A stretch of DNA of 11,163 nt from Treponema sp. (GCA_031273185.1 JAISSG010000099.1:1-11163); one strand, 5' to 3'; counted from the first letter of the stretch, positions 1 through 6,988 are shown. Numbers and translations are program-made. The notes: generated by a model not told the origin, from the sequence alone.

Positions 1-75
1 GCTATAAAGACAAATCAAAGTCAAAACTCCCTCTGTCAAGACTGATGCTTGATTGCTTGTTGGATTCTCAGAATA

Positions 76-165
76 TTATCTCTGTTTTGGCTGGCTAAGA
101 GTGAAAATTGATTTCCGTGGGATCAAAGGCTCGGCAATCGCCCAAAACTCGTCCGAATTTCCCAT
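76..165 (-). pseudogene. N-terminal remnant of an IS5-type transposase
   Basis: On the minus strand, an ATG at 165 opens 29 codons reading MGNSDEFWAIAEPLIP and then unrelated residues before a stop at 76-78. A start of the form 'S-D-E-F-W-x-x-x-x-P-L-I-P' is typical of the N-terminus of IS5-family (IS1031-like) transposases. After about 16 residues the similarity is lost, so this is a broken end and not a working gene. It lies about 74 bases inside a possible insertion-sequence end at 239. The rest of the element, if any, is outside the window or deleted. I see nothing else in 1-75. The match is short and made from memory, so it is only moderately secure. Confidence 0.4.
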
Positions 166-208
166 GAGTGTTTTTGTGTCATTTTCCTCTCCAATTTCAC
201 TTATCGGA

Positions 209-239
209 GAGTTTCTGTTAATTATTTAGGGATAAGCTC
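209..239 (-). mobile_element. Possible terminal end of an IS5/IS1031-like element
   Basis: Read on the minus strand, the sequence after position 240 begins GAGCTTATCCC and runs toward the transposase-like N-terminus at 165. IS1031-group elements often begin with GAG/GAGC and duplicate a TNA target; here TTA (242-240) directly precedes GAGC. The reading frame of the upstream nuclease-like gene ends exactly at this point, its TAG stop (241-239) using TA from one side and G from the other. The second end is not in the window, so the inverted repeat cannot be confirmed. Confidence 0.3.
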
Positions 240-580
240 TAAATCATCGCGTCATTGCGGCTTTTCTTATAGAGAACCAGCCGCGAGCCTCTTCCGGCAT
301 AGATAGAATTAAAATTTTGCGCGACATCTTGAACGAGATCACGGGCATTTTCATAGCCATTGTCTCGCAATTGTTGCAGGCGGTCTGGGCGTTCTATGTG
401 TTTTTCCCCATAGTTATCCCTTTCGCCTTCCTGCTTGCCAATCCGCAACCTGATTTTCCCGGCCTGCCGCCGTATCTCCCTGGCTATTTCGGGCGAAATT
501 TCCCCAAAATCCCTGCTTCCGCCGCTGGTAAGGACATATTCGCCGTCATGCCGCACAGGAACATTCTCCTTCTCTTCCAC
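239..580 (-). pseudogene. PBECR-like phage nuclease domain, out of frame with its N-terminal part and cut at its C-terminus
   Basis: The frame opens at a GTG (580) and encodes 113 residues. The core (about residues 27-113) has the 'GEIS.EIAREI.RQAGKIRL' start and the 'HIERP..LQQLRDNGY.NARDLVQDVAQNFNSIY.GRGSRLVLYKK' pattern that I associate with the phage Barnase-EndoU-ColicinE5/D-RelE-like nuclease group, polymorphic domains carried by phage proteins. The usual final beta-strand and tail after 'NDAMI' are missing, and the frame stops where an IS-like end starts. The 35-base overlap with the upstream frame contains a CCTT repeat; removing one CCTT unit would fuse the two frames into one protein. 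The repeat also supplies an AAGG-rich ribosome-binding sequence for the GTG, so independent translation is possible. Nuclease activity is inferred from family resemblance only. Confidence 0.5.
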
Positions 581-746
581 CTTCCTTCCTTCCTTCCGCC
601 GGTTTTTTCACCGTCAACTCCATCCTAACATAAACCGTCTTCTTATGTCTGTTCTTGTCGATTATCTGTTTCGGGGCCAGCTTCGAGCGGTCTATGGCTT
701 TCTCAAGCTGGCCATTGCTGTCTATTGCTATAACGAAATCGGCCAT
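546..746 (-). CDS. Small phage protein, probable N-terminal part of the split PBECR-like gene
   Basis: 66 residues beginning MADFVIAIDSNGQLEKAIDRSKL, followed by a 'KQIIDKNRHKKTVYVRME' segment and a charged Lys/Glu/Arg/Gly tail, then stop. I place the start at ATG 746, which has GGGGAG five bases upstream; a GTG at 752 in the same frame overlaps the previous stop as GTGA. It follows the preceding gene without a gap, so it belongs to the same transcript. Short 'MA.FVI.ID..G.L.KAIDRSKL' leaders precede nuclease or peptidase domains in phage proteins, so this is probably the N-terminus of the domain encoded from 580 downward. The frames part at the CCTT tract (580-597), after which this frame gives a low-complexity tail ending in ECSCAA. 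Confidence 0.55.
   Translation of the reverse strand: MADFVIAIDSNGQLEKAIDRSKLAPKQIIDKNRHKKTVYVRMELTVKKPAEGRKEGGREGECSCAA
580..597. repeat. CCTT tetranucleotide tract, 4.5 copies
   Basis: Positions 580-597 are four perfect CCTT units plus CC on the plus strand (GGAA units on the coding strand). It is a simple-sequence repeat inside coding DNA, placed where two overlapping frames of one apparent gene diverge. Loss of one unit, or gain of two, would join the frames. Such tracts mutate by slipped-strand mispairing and are classic sites of phase variation. Confidence 0.9.
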
Positions 747-748
747 AA

Positions 749-1567
749 TCACTCCCCAACGTCCGCCCTGAATCCGCCCAGAATCATTTCTTCCACTTTA
801 GGGCGGGTGGTTCTCTCCAGCGCCCCCAGCATGTCCACGGGTTCGACACGCTTCCTAATCCATGCGTTTGGCGCAGTAACAAACTGCAACGCCGATATGA
901 CCCTGAAGGTAAAGTAGCCTCCTCCCCCAGCCATCCTTACCATGCCGTCCATATTCCCGTCCCCTTCATGCCTGCCGCCCCATTGATACTCCTGCCTGAT
1001 AACATCTTCGCCGCGGTAATTAGGCTCGGTATGGACATGGCCTACAATCTCCCCGCTCTTTTTGACATACCCTGTTTTTTTGGATGTTTTTATTTTGGCG
1101 AACTGGCTTTCAAAAAGCGGTTTTGAAATAAAATTACCCCAATGCGCTCTCTTGCCTCCCTTGCTGTTCGGAGTACCCCAGCGGATCGGCACGATTACAT
1201 ACGGTATCCCGTCCTCTGAAACCCGGCTTTTTTTTCCAAACGGGTGGGTTGTCTTCATGTCAAGCTCTTCGGTCCCTTCCTGAATCCTCTGCACCCGCGC
1301 GGAATCAGACTCGATATTCACGTCAAACGGGGCGTTTTCCCTTATCCTGATTGAGTTGCCAAGGTTTGGAGAGGGATATTTATTCTTCGGTATCCCGTCC
1401 AGGTCGCCGCCATTAAGCCACTCCTTCCACATACCCAAAATAAATTGTGCCGAAAAGTTAAAGGCCGCCGACCCTATCGGGAAAACCTTGCCCGCTGATT
1501 TCCCCAAGCCAAGCGCGGCCAACCGGTCAAGAAGTTCTGAATCTACCGTTATGTCAAATCGTATCAT
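749..1567 (-). CDS. Phage virion-type protein, possibly HK97 gp10-like / head-tail connector
   Basis: 272 residues from ATG 1567, chosen because it forms an ATGA overlap with the stop of the upstream gene; the frame is open further upstream but only as a shadow of that gene. The N-terminus reads MIRFDITVDSELLDRLAAL, followed by a Trp/Gly-rich middle and a C-terminal 'YFTFRVISALQFVTAPNAWIRKR' segment. A late 'FR..S...AWI' pattern is reminiscent of HK97 gp10-type neck proteins, which help connect head and tail, but the match is weak and the protein is longer than usual for them. It is the third gene of a compact minus-strand phage block with no gaps. I do not recognise it firmly; the virion role rests mainly on its neighbours. 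Confidence 0.6.
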   Translation of the reverse strand: MIRFDITVDSELLDRLAALGLGKSAGKVFPIGSAAFNFSAQFILGMWKEWLNGGDLDGIPKNKYPSPNLGNSIRIRENAPFDVNIESDSARVQRIQEGTEELDMKTTHPFGKKSRVSEDGIPYVIVPIRWGTPNSKGGKRAHWGNFISKPLFESQFAKIKTSKKTGYVKKSGEIVGHVHTEPNYRGEDVIRQEYQWGGRHEGDGNMDGMVRMAGGGGYFTFRVISALQFVTAPNAWIRKRVEPVDMLGALERTTRPKVEEMILGGFRADVGE

Positions 1568-2736
1568 TGCACATTCACCCGCTTTTTCTCCGCGTAAGAG
1601 GCATGCAACGTCACGACGGCTTTTTTCGGCATACGCTGGTTTTCGCTGGTTCGTAATTGCGGGATCGATTTTGCCACAATGTAGGTGGGATTCTCCTTGT
1701 AAGTTATGCTGTAGGCTTCGTCCGGTTCCGGCGCGTCTTCGCATAGCCATTTTATACGGTTTGCCCCGGTCAGCAGGAAGTCCACGCCCTGCCGATATTC
1801 CCGCTCTTTCCCCAGGCACGAAACGATCTCCTGCACAAAAAAAGCCCCTATCGTGTCGTCAGTGTCGCTTATTCGCTTCGTTACGTCCTTTCTGGTATTT
1901 GTACCCGACAACACGGTCAGCACGTCGTCTTCGGCAACGTCGCAAGCATAGGGAAACGTGATAATAGCTTGCCCGTGATTTTCTACCATGGCCGCTTCGT
2001 CCGCCTTTGAAAGCTCCTGATTCATCACGGCAAAAATGAAGGGGGGGACATACTCAATGTCATAGGCGGTAACTGGTTCGGTTATTGCCGGCGGGGTGTC
2101 CGTTTCCCCTTCGGGGATTTTCGGCTCAATCAAAAATAAATCCGTGCGGTATTCCTTCGCTTCGTACTCAATCCCCGCGCCGTCCACAATTTTCCCGATC
2201 TTCTCAATGTCTCCGGGGGCGGTGTGATACAGCCCGTCGATGCCCGCCCGCCGGGACCGCAGGCCGCCGACCCGGTAATATCCCGCCCCCAGTTTTTCAC
2301 AGGCCGCCTTCTTCACATGGGAAACCGTGTCCTTGGTCATCACCACATACACATAATCGCCCTTATTGATAGGGCTTTCCGGGTTCAACTGGATATACTT
2401 TCCGTATTTTTTGGCGTTCCTAAAAGGGACTCCGTTAAAGTCGTACACAAAATCAAGGGCGCAGCCGGTAAATTCTTCCGCAACCTCGATAATGCCCTCG
2501 ATGTCCGCCATGACTGTTTGGGTAACGCTCATTTTCGGCTGGAAGCCGTATATCACGCCCCGACCGCCGCACCGCTTGCAGTGAATGTCCGTCTGTTCGG
2601 TGTCCTGAAGGGCGCAGGGGCATTTTGTAGCCGTCCGCCACCTGATAAACTGGCCGTGACGGGAAATTAAACTTTCATACCCTTCTTTATTTAGCGTGAG
2701 AACAACAGGCGAATCGCGTCCGAGTCCTTGTCCGAT
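1564..2736 (-). CDS. Phage structural protein with N-terminal Cys4 zinc ribbon; start codon non-canonical or mutated
   Basis: The frame is open far upstream but has no ATG, GTG or TTG before GTG 2556. Starting there would delete a convincing region. From ATC 2736 the protein would be 390 residues, starting IGQGLGRDSPVVLTLNKEGY and carrying C39-P-C41 and C53-x2-C56-GG, a Cys4 zinc-ribbon pattern seen at the N-termini of phage virion proteins. GGGAGG (2750-2745) lies 8 bases before the ATC, ideal ribosome-site spacing. So translation either starts at ATC, which is rare, or an original ATG was lost. The later part (E-F-T-G, 'TDDTIGAFFVQEIVS', 'YRQGVDFLL') looks folded and intact to the C-terminus. 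It overlaps the next gene by ATGA. Specific function unknown; the phage assignment rests on the motif and the gene block. Confidence 0.6.
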   Translation of the reverse strand: MGQGLGRDSPVVLTLNKEGYESLISRHGQFIRWRTATKCPCALQDTEQTDIHCKRCGGRGVIYGFQPKMSVTQTVMADIEGIIEVAEEFTGCALDFVYDFNGVPFRNAKKYGKYIQLNPESPINKGDYVYVVMTKDTVSHVKKAACEKLGAGYYRVGGLRSRRAGIDGLYHTAPGDIEKIGKIVDGAGIEYEAKEYRTDLFLIEPKIPEGETDTPPAITEPVTAYDIEYVPPFIFAVMNQELSKADEAAMVENHGQAIITFPYACDVAEDDVLTVLSGTNTRKDVTKRISDTDDTIGAFFVQEIVSCLGKEREYRQGVDFLLTGANRIKWLCEDAPEPDEAYSITYKENPTYIVAKSIPQLRTSENQRMPKKAVVTLHASYAEKKRVNVQ

Positions 2737-2750
2737 GGCTATACCCTCCC

Positions 2751-3224
2751 CTACAACGATCCAAGCGGGATATGTCCAAACTTCCGCTGATTGTCCGCAA
2801 TGTATTCTTTCAGTTCGTCTTGGTAGACTTTGACCCTCGCACCGAAATACGCCGATGTCGCCGACTGGGTAGAGCTAAACGACTCGCTTAATCCGTCCAT
2901 GCTTAAACTGCTGCTTGAAAAGCCCGACATAAGCCCGTCGCCGACCACATTCAACAGAGCTATAGCGGCGCTTTTCGCTATGGCTTCCCGTAAATCCCTC
3001 GGAACATCGCCGGCGGTTTCATACCCGGCGTCATAGTCAATGTCGTAAAACAGGTGCATACTTAATGTTTCAGTACCGTACATATTCGTTGCCGCCTGTA
3101 TGCCCCGCATGGTTTCAGAGGGGCGGAGCGGGCGCTCCATGAGCTTCAATAGCCCCTTCGTTTTATCGACAATGGTTTTTTCCAACAGGCTTCTTGAGGC
3201 TTGGAATCTGCCAAGAAGATTGGA
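2751..3224 (-). pseudogene. C-terminal fragment of a phage virion-type protein, 5' end lost
   Basis: The 157-codon stretch from about 3224 down to the TAG at 2751 has the features 'YDIDYDAGYETAGDVPRDLREAI', then 'GDGLMSGFSSSSLSMDGL', then 'SSTQSATSAYFGARV', ending in 'LKEYIADNQRKFGHIPLGSL'. I associate this Ser-rich 'S.SMDGLS.S.SSTQSAT...GAR' pattern with tailed-phage structural (neck or baseplate-type) proteins. The frame stays open to an ATG at 3395, but beyond about 3224 it merely lies antisense to an ORF6N-type coding sequence, so the true N-terminus is gone and the ATG is fortuitous. The next phage gene follows 14 bases after its stop. The junction near 3222 is a rearrangement point. Confidence 0.6.
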
Positions 3225-3488
3225 CTGTCTTCTGTTTTGAATAGCAGAATCGCCGGCCAAATAAATATAGCGGTAGTCAAGGCTTTCATAGAAATAAGGC
3301 GTTACATAGCCAAGCCCATTCGTAAAAAACTGGACGATTTGGACAAAGTCCTGATGCTGCATATAGACGACACAAGCCGCAATTTTGCGGATCATGCGGC
3401 CATAATCAACGAAATTATAACCAGGCTGAATAACCTCATTGAAACCCCGCCAAAACCAAAAAGGAAAATCGGTTTTAATACTGATTAA
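3222..3488 (+). pseudogene. C-terminal fragment of an ORF6N-type DNA-binding protein
   Basis: About 88 codons ending at TAA 3488. It begins at 'LSSVLNSRIAGQINIAVVKAF' and continues 'IEIRRYI', a Leu/Ile/Asp-rich predicted coiled coil ('KKLDDLDKVLMLHIDD...HAAIINEIITRLNNLIE') and the ending 'PPKPKRKIGF'. This matches the second half of ORF6N (KilA-N-like) proteins of phages and mobile elements, where the DNA-binding domain runs into 'TEQGVAMLSSVLNS..A..VNI.IMRAF' and the protein ends in PP.KPKRRIGF. The DNA-binding N-terminus is missing: upstream of 3222 the DNA is the opposite-strand phage gene. A TTG at 3201 opens the frame, but no function is expected. Confidence 0.65.
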
Positions 3489-3505
3489 CAGCGGATGGCT
3501 GTTAA
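3485..3505. terminator. Perfect 8-bp hairpin at the ORF6N fragment's stop codon
   Basis: TTAACAGC (3485-3492), loop GGATG, GCTGTTAA (3498-3505). The TAA stop lies inside the 5' arm. There is no following T-run, so rho-independent termination is uncertain. A second, bulged stem (CGCCAG at 3523-3528 with CTGGCG at 3557-3562) sits just after the stop of the TrmH gene on the minus strand, also without a clear T-run. Confidence 0.35.
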
Positions 3506-3563
3506 AATCCCTGTTTCGGGCACGCCAGAGCGACAGCCGCCATGCGCGTTAACACGCTGGCGA

Positions 3564-4334
3564 TTACAAGTCGTAAATCTCGCGGAGGAAGAGGGCTGCG
3601 GCTTGGGAGACGTTGAGGCTTTCGATGTTGCCCGTTCCCGGAACGCGCAATAGACAGGTGCAGTTGCCCTTCACGCCCTGCGGCAGGCCGGATTCCTCGT
3701 TGCCTAGCACGAGGGCGATGCCGGGTCGCCCAGCCTCACAGCCCCAGTCCTTCACCACGCGGGGAAGGTCGCCGATGCGCAGGCGCGCGCGGATGTCGGT
3801 GCCAATGACGACGATTTTTTCCGCAGCGTCTTTCAAGAAGGCGGCGGTGTTGGAGACTTTTCGCATAACGATATGCTCCATGCCGCCTTCGGCTATCCGG
3901 TAGGCGCTGGTGGAAAGCCGCGCCTCGCTGTCGTTCTCGTTCAGGACGATAAAGTGCGCGTCGAAAAAAGCCGCAGCTCTGGCTATCGCCCCCAGATTGT
4001 GGTCGTTGCCAACCTCGTGCAGCACGATGCCGGTCTTGCCCTCGCTTGCCCACAGGTCAAGGTCTTCTCTGGTCAGCGGCTCTACCGCCGGGTCAACTAT
4101 CATCGCCACCACGCCCTGATGGTGGACGCTCTTGCAGATACGTTCCAGTTCCTCGTCCGTGCAGGTCTTGTACGGACGCTTGCGTTCGGCAAGTTGCTTG
4201 CAGACCCCGGTGAACGCCCTGAAACGGTCTTCTCGCAGAAAGAGGCGGTTTATCGATTCGGGATGATATTCCGCCAGTGCAAGGGTGGCGTTGAGGCCGC
4301 AGACCGCAAGCTCATCCGTCAGCTTGTTGCGCAT
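3564..4334 (-). CDS. TrmH/SpoU-family RNA 2'-O-ribose methyltransferase
   Basis: 256 residues, complete. It would transfer a methyl group from S-adenosylmethionine to a ribose 2'-OH in tRNA or rRNA through the trefoil-knot SPOUT fold. An N-terminal RNA-binding-type domain (about residues 1-80, with 'VCGLNATLALA' and 'HHQGVVAMI') precedes the SPOUT domain. The three SpoU motifs are present: motif 1 N113-LGAIAR119, motif 2 VLGNEESGL (209-217) and motif 3 PGTGNIESLNVSQAAA (232-247) with the catalytic-site SLN. The N-terminal pattern recalls the E. coli YfiF subfamily more than TrmH or RlmB, so the target nucleotide cannot be named. It diverges from the alaX operon across only 28 bases. The ATG has no Shine-Dalgarno; a TATAGT -10-like hexamer ends 5 bases before it. 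Confidence 0.95.
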   Translation of the reverse strand: MRNKLTDELAVCGLNATLALAEYHPESINRLFLREDRFRAFTGVCKQLAERKRPYKTCTDEELERICKSVHHQGVVAMIVDPAVEPLTREDLDLWASEGKTGIVLHEVGNDHNLGAIARAAAFFDAHFIVLNENDSEARLSTSAYRIAEGGMEHIVMRKVSNTAAFLKDAAEKIVVIGTDIRARLRIGDLPRVVKDWGCEAGRPGIALVLGNEESGLPQGVKGNCTCLLRVPGTGNIESLNVSQAAALFLREIYDL

Positions 4335-4368
4335 GACTCACTATAGCCAATATACTTGACTTATGCAA
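4335..4368. promoter_or_regulatory. Compact divergent promoter region between the TrmH gene and alaX
   Basis: The 28-base gap (4335-4362) holds two -10-like hexamers pointing away from each other. Plus strand: TATACT (4351-4356), six bases before the alaX ATG, with a weak TTGCGC (4327-4332) 18 bases upstream. Minus strand: TATAGT (4345-4340), five bases before the TrmH ATG, with TTGCAT (4368-4363) 17 bases upstream. The -35 elements would lie inside the opposite coding sequence. Neither gene has a Shine-Dalgarno, so leaderless transcripts are suggested. Confidence 0.4.
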
Positions 4369-5574
4369 ACGGAGAGGCTTTTTTACGACTACGCCACGGA
4401 CGAGCCGCTTAAGGCAGCCATTGCCGAGGCAAAACCGTGGAAGGATTCGGCGGGGGAGGGGCTTGCGCTGGTTCTGGACAGGACGATCTTTTACCCAGAG
4501 GGCGGCGGACAGCCCGGCGACCGGGGCACGGTCAACGGCTGTGCGCTCGCCGACGTTCTGGAAAAAAACGGCGAGATACTGCACATTGTCCGCAGCGGGG
4601 AAGGCGCGGCGCTTAAACCCGGCGCGGCGGAACTGGCGCTTGACGCGGTGCGCCGCAGGGACCTTACCGTGCAGCACAGCGCCCAGCATCTCCTTTCCGG
4701 GGTATTGTTGCACATAACGGGCAGCTTCACCGTTTCCATGCACTTGGGCGACGAGGCAAGCACCATCGACCTAGACTGCGCGGAAATCTCCGCCGAAACC
4801 CTGCTTGCCGCCGAGGAAGCCGTCGCCGCCGTCATCGAGGAGGATCGCCCGATAATCACCCACCTCTGCCCGCCTGAGGACGTTGGCAGTTTCCCCCTGC
4901 GAAAAATCCCCCCTCAGGGCGAGGAGGTGATCCGGGTCATCGAGATACAGGGCAGCGATTTTTCCCCCTGCTGCGGCACGCACCTGCGCTCGACCGGGCA
5001 AATCGGCATGATGCGAATCCTTGGAGCGGAAAAGTACAAGGGCATGAACAGGATTAGTTTTATCGCGGGCAGGCGGGTTTTGGCGAACCACCGCCTGCTC
5101 CACGACAATGCGGGCATTAGCTCCCGCGGGCTGAAAGTCCCGATAAGCGAGATTGGCAAGGGGACGCTTGCCCTACTGGAAAAAGCCGCCATGCTTGAAA
5201 AGCGGGTAAAGGAGCTTGAGGAGCAGTCGGCAAACCAAAAGGCGCATACATTGATAGAAAGGGCAGGTTTGGCGGCACAGGAACGGGGGGCCGTGCTGGT
5301 GGAATGCTACGACAGCGAAAACATCGATGAGATTGTCCGCATCGGCAAGGCGGCGCAAAAATTAAGCGAGGCGGTGTTAGTCCTTGTATCCCAGAGCGAT
5401 TTAAAATTCGCCGCATTGTGCTCTGCCAAGGGTTTTGACATCAGGCCCCTGCTTGCCGATGCCTTTGCGCGGGCAAAGGGCAAGGGCGGCGGCGGGCCTT
5501 CGTTTTTTCAGGGGCAGTTCGCAACAGCCGAAGACCTGTCCGCCTTTCTCGCTGGCATAGGGGGCAGGGCATGA
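4363..5574 (+). CDS. alaX: Alanyl-tRNA editing protein, AlaX-L type with DHHA1 domain
   Basis: 403 residues, a stand-alone editing protein that hydrolyses Ser (or Gly) wrongly attached to tRNA-Ala; it lacks the synthetase catalytic domain. The N-terminal part has FYPEGGGQPGDRG (43-55), equivalent to the start of the AlaRS editing module. The zinc-binding editing site shows H105-x3-H109 in QHSAQHLLSG and C203-x3-H207. A helical segment (about 265-300) links to a C-terminal DHHA1 domain ending in GKGGGGPSFFQGQ (373-385), the glycine-rich DHHA1 signature. Length fits long AlaX forms. It is the first gene of an operon, its TGA overlapping the next ATG. There is no Shine-Dalgarno, and a TATACT box ends six bases before the ATG, so it may be read from a leaderless mRNA. 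The N-terminus 'MQTERLFYD' agrees with the family start. Confidence 0.95.
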   Translation: MQTERLFYDYATDEPLKAAIAEAKPWKDSAGEGLALVLDRTIFYPEGGGQPGDRGTVNGCALADVLEKNGEILHIVRSGEGAALKPGAAELALDAVRRRDLTVQHSAQHLLSGVLLHITGSFTVSMHLGDEASTIDLDCAEISAETLLAAEEAVAAVIEEDRPIITHLCPPEDVGSFPLRKIPPQGEEVIRVIEIQGSDFSPCCGTHLRSTGQIGMMRILGAEKYKGMNRISFIAGRRVLANHRLLHDNAGISSRGLKVPISEIGKGTLALLEKAAMLEKRVKELEEQSANQKAHTLIERAGLAAQERGAVLVECYDSENIDEIVRIGKAAQKLSEAVLVLVSQSDLKFAALCSAKGFDIRPLLADAFARAKGKGGGGPSFFQGQFATAEDLSAFLAGIGGRA

Positions 5575-6059
5575 GCATCGTTACCAAAACCGGCGATGAC
5601 GGGCACACGGACATTATCGGCGGCACGCGTCTTCCAAAGGACAGCCCGTTAATCGAATGTCTGGGAACGCTGGACGAGCTTAACGCCTTTCTGGGCGATG
5701 CCAAGGTCTCGTTATGCGACACCCATGCCATAGAACTTATCACCGAAATCCAAAAAGACCTTTTCTCGCTGATGGGCATTATCGCCGGCACGCCCGTATC
5801 CGCAGGGGGCATATACCAAAGCCGCCTCGATCAGGCTGTCGAGAAGCTGGAAGCGGAGATGCCGCCGCTTGCCTCGTTCGTTGTTCCGGGGGCGACAGTC
5901 GCCTCGGCAAAGCTCCACATCGCCCGCGCCGTATGCCGCCGCGCCGAACGGCGGCTTGTCGGGCTTGACCTGTGCGGGGAAACCAAGACCACCGCAGTGC
6001 CGTACATCAACCGCCTTTCCGACCTGTTGTTTCTATTGGCGCAAAAGGAATTACCATGA
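5571..6059 (+). CDS. pduO: PduO-type ATP:cob(I)alamin adenosyltransferase
   Basis: 162 residues. It transfers the 5'-deoxyadenosyl group of ATP to cob(I)alamin, making coenzyme B12 in the cytoplasm as a trimer. The ATP-binding N-terminus TKTGDDGHTDIIGG (5-18) is intact, followed by GTLDELNAFLG (32-42). The C-terminal helix pair carries the PGA..ASAKLHIARAVCRRAER pattern (106-127), with conserved R119 and R123/R124/E126/R127, and NRLSDLLF (147-154). Most family members have PGG where this has PGA (106-108), a mild change. At 162 residues it is slightly short, but both ends are present. It starts within the alaX stop (ATGA) and ends within the panE start (ATGA), so translation is coupled. The organism therefore salvages or makes cobalamin. 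Confidence 0.96.
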   Translation: MSIVTKTGDDGHTDIIGGTRLPKDSPLIECLGTLDELNAFLGDAKVSLCDTHAIELITEIQKDLFSLMGIIAGTPVSAGGIYQSRLDQAVEKLEAEMPPLASFVVPGATVASAKLHIARAVCRRAERRLVGLDLCGETKTTAVPYINRLSDLLFLLAQKELP

Positions 6060-6988
6060 ACGATATTAACTCCGTGCTGATAGCAGGGGCGGGGGCTATC
6101 GGTCTGCTTGTCGCCGAGACGATCTACAACGCCGACCCAAACTGCGTCTCCATTCTGGCAAACGGCGAACGGCTGGAGCGTTACCGGAACAACGGCCTGT
6201 GGGTAAACGGCAAAAGAATTGATTTCCGTCTTGCCTGCGGGGAACAAGCCGACCTCATTATTGTCGCCTGCAAATTGCATCATCTGGATCAGGTTATCGA
6301 AGACATCCGCCCATCCGTTGGCAAGGACACGATCATCCTTTCCCTGCTTAACGGCATCACCAGCGAGGAAATAATCGGGCGGCGACTGGGCGGGGAGCGG
6401 CTGCCTTTGGCAATGATCATCGGGGTCGATGCCCTTCACCATGACGGGAAAACGACCTATACAAAGAAAGGTGTTATTCATTTTGGGGATAGGGACGGTA
6501 ACAACGGGGAACGGGAAAAAAGAATAACGGCATTTTTCGCCCGCAGCGGCGTTGCGTTTAACGTCGATGCGAACATGAAGCGGGCACTCTGGTACAAATT
6601 CATGGTGAACATCGGGATAAATCAGACAACGGCGATTCTCAGGCTGCCCTACGGCGCGTTTATGAACAGCGGTGTGCCTAGCGAAATACCCGAAGCCCGG
6701 CTACTGGCGGAACAGGCGATGCGCGAGGCGATTGTCGTAGCCAACGCCGAGGGAATCGATCTGGGCGAAGGGGACATAGCAAACTGGTACAAGACCTTAA
6801 ACGCCATTAACCCCTGTGGTTTTACCTCCATGTATCAGGATGTTTTGGCAAAGCGTAAAACCGAGCTGGAGATGTTTTGCCTTGCCTTAATGGAAATTGG
6901 CAAGAAGCACGGCATTCCCCTGCCCGTTAACGAGACATTTTACCTGCAACTGCGGGCGATTGAGCAGGGTTACGGGGCGCGGAGGTAG
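6056..6988 (+). CDS. panE: 2-dehydropantoate 2-reductase (ketopantoate reductase) family
   Basis: 310 residues from ATG 6056; an ATG at 5972 is in frame but lies within the previous gene, while 6056 has AAGGA upstream (6045-6049) and forms an ATGA overlap. It reduces ketopantoate to pantoate with NADPH in the pantothenate/CoA pathway. The Rossmann motif is G11-AGAIG16, followed by LLNG (97-100). The catalytic Lys is K181 in WYKFMVNIGINQ, with N185 and N189. The C-terminal domain has TSMYQDV (257-263), then KTE with E270, and KHG.P.PVN near the end, all matching PanE. No pan genes are adjacent, and panE-like enzymes can act on other 2-keto acids, so the exact substrate is less certain than the fold. 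Confidence 0.92.
   Translation: MNDINSVLIAGAGAIGLLVAETIYNADPNCVSILANGERLERYRNNGLWVNGKRIDFRLACGEQADLIIVACKLHHLDQVIEDIRPSVGKDTIILSLLNGITSEEIIGRRLGGERLPLAMIIGVDALHHDGKTTYTKKGVIHFGDRDGNNGEREKRITAFFARSGVAFNVDANMKRALWYKFMVNIGINQTTAILRLPYGAFMNSGVPSEIPEARLLAEQAMREAIVVANAEGIDLGEGDIANWYKTLNAINPCGFTSMYQDVLAKRKTELEMFCLALMEIGKKHGIPLPVNETFYLQLRAIEQGYGARR

Noticed and set aside
3225..3395. N-terminal part of the minus-strand phage frame up to ATG 3395
   Set aside because: It is antisense to the ORF6N fragment, whose conserved ending on the plus strand is clearly the coding sense.
3873..4346. 157-codon plus-strand frame opposite the TrmH gene
   Set aside because: Shadow of the minus-strand gene, which carries all three SpoU motifs.
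5972..6055. Earlier in-frame start for panE
   Set aside because: Falls inside the pduO gene and adds residues not expected before the Rossmann motif; ATG 6056 has a ribosome site and ATGA coupling.
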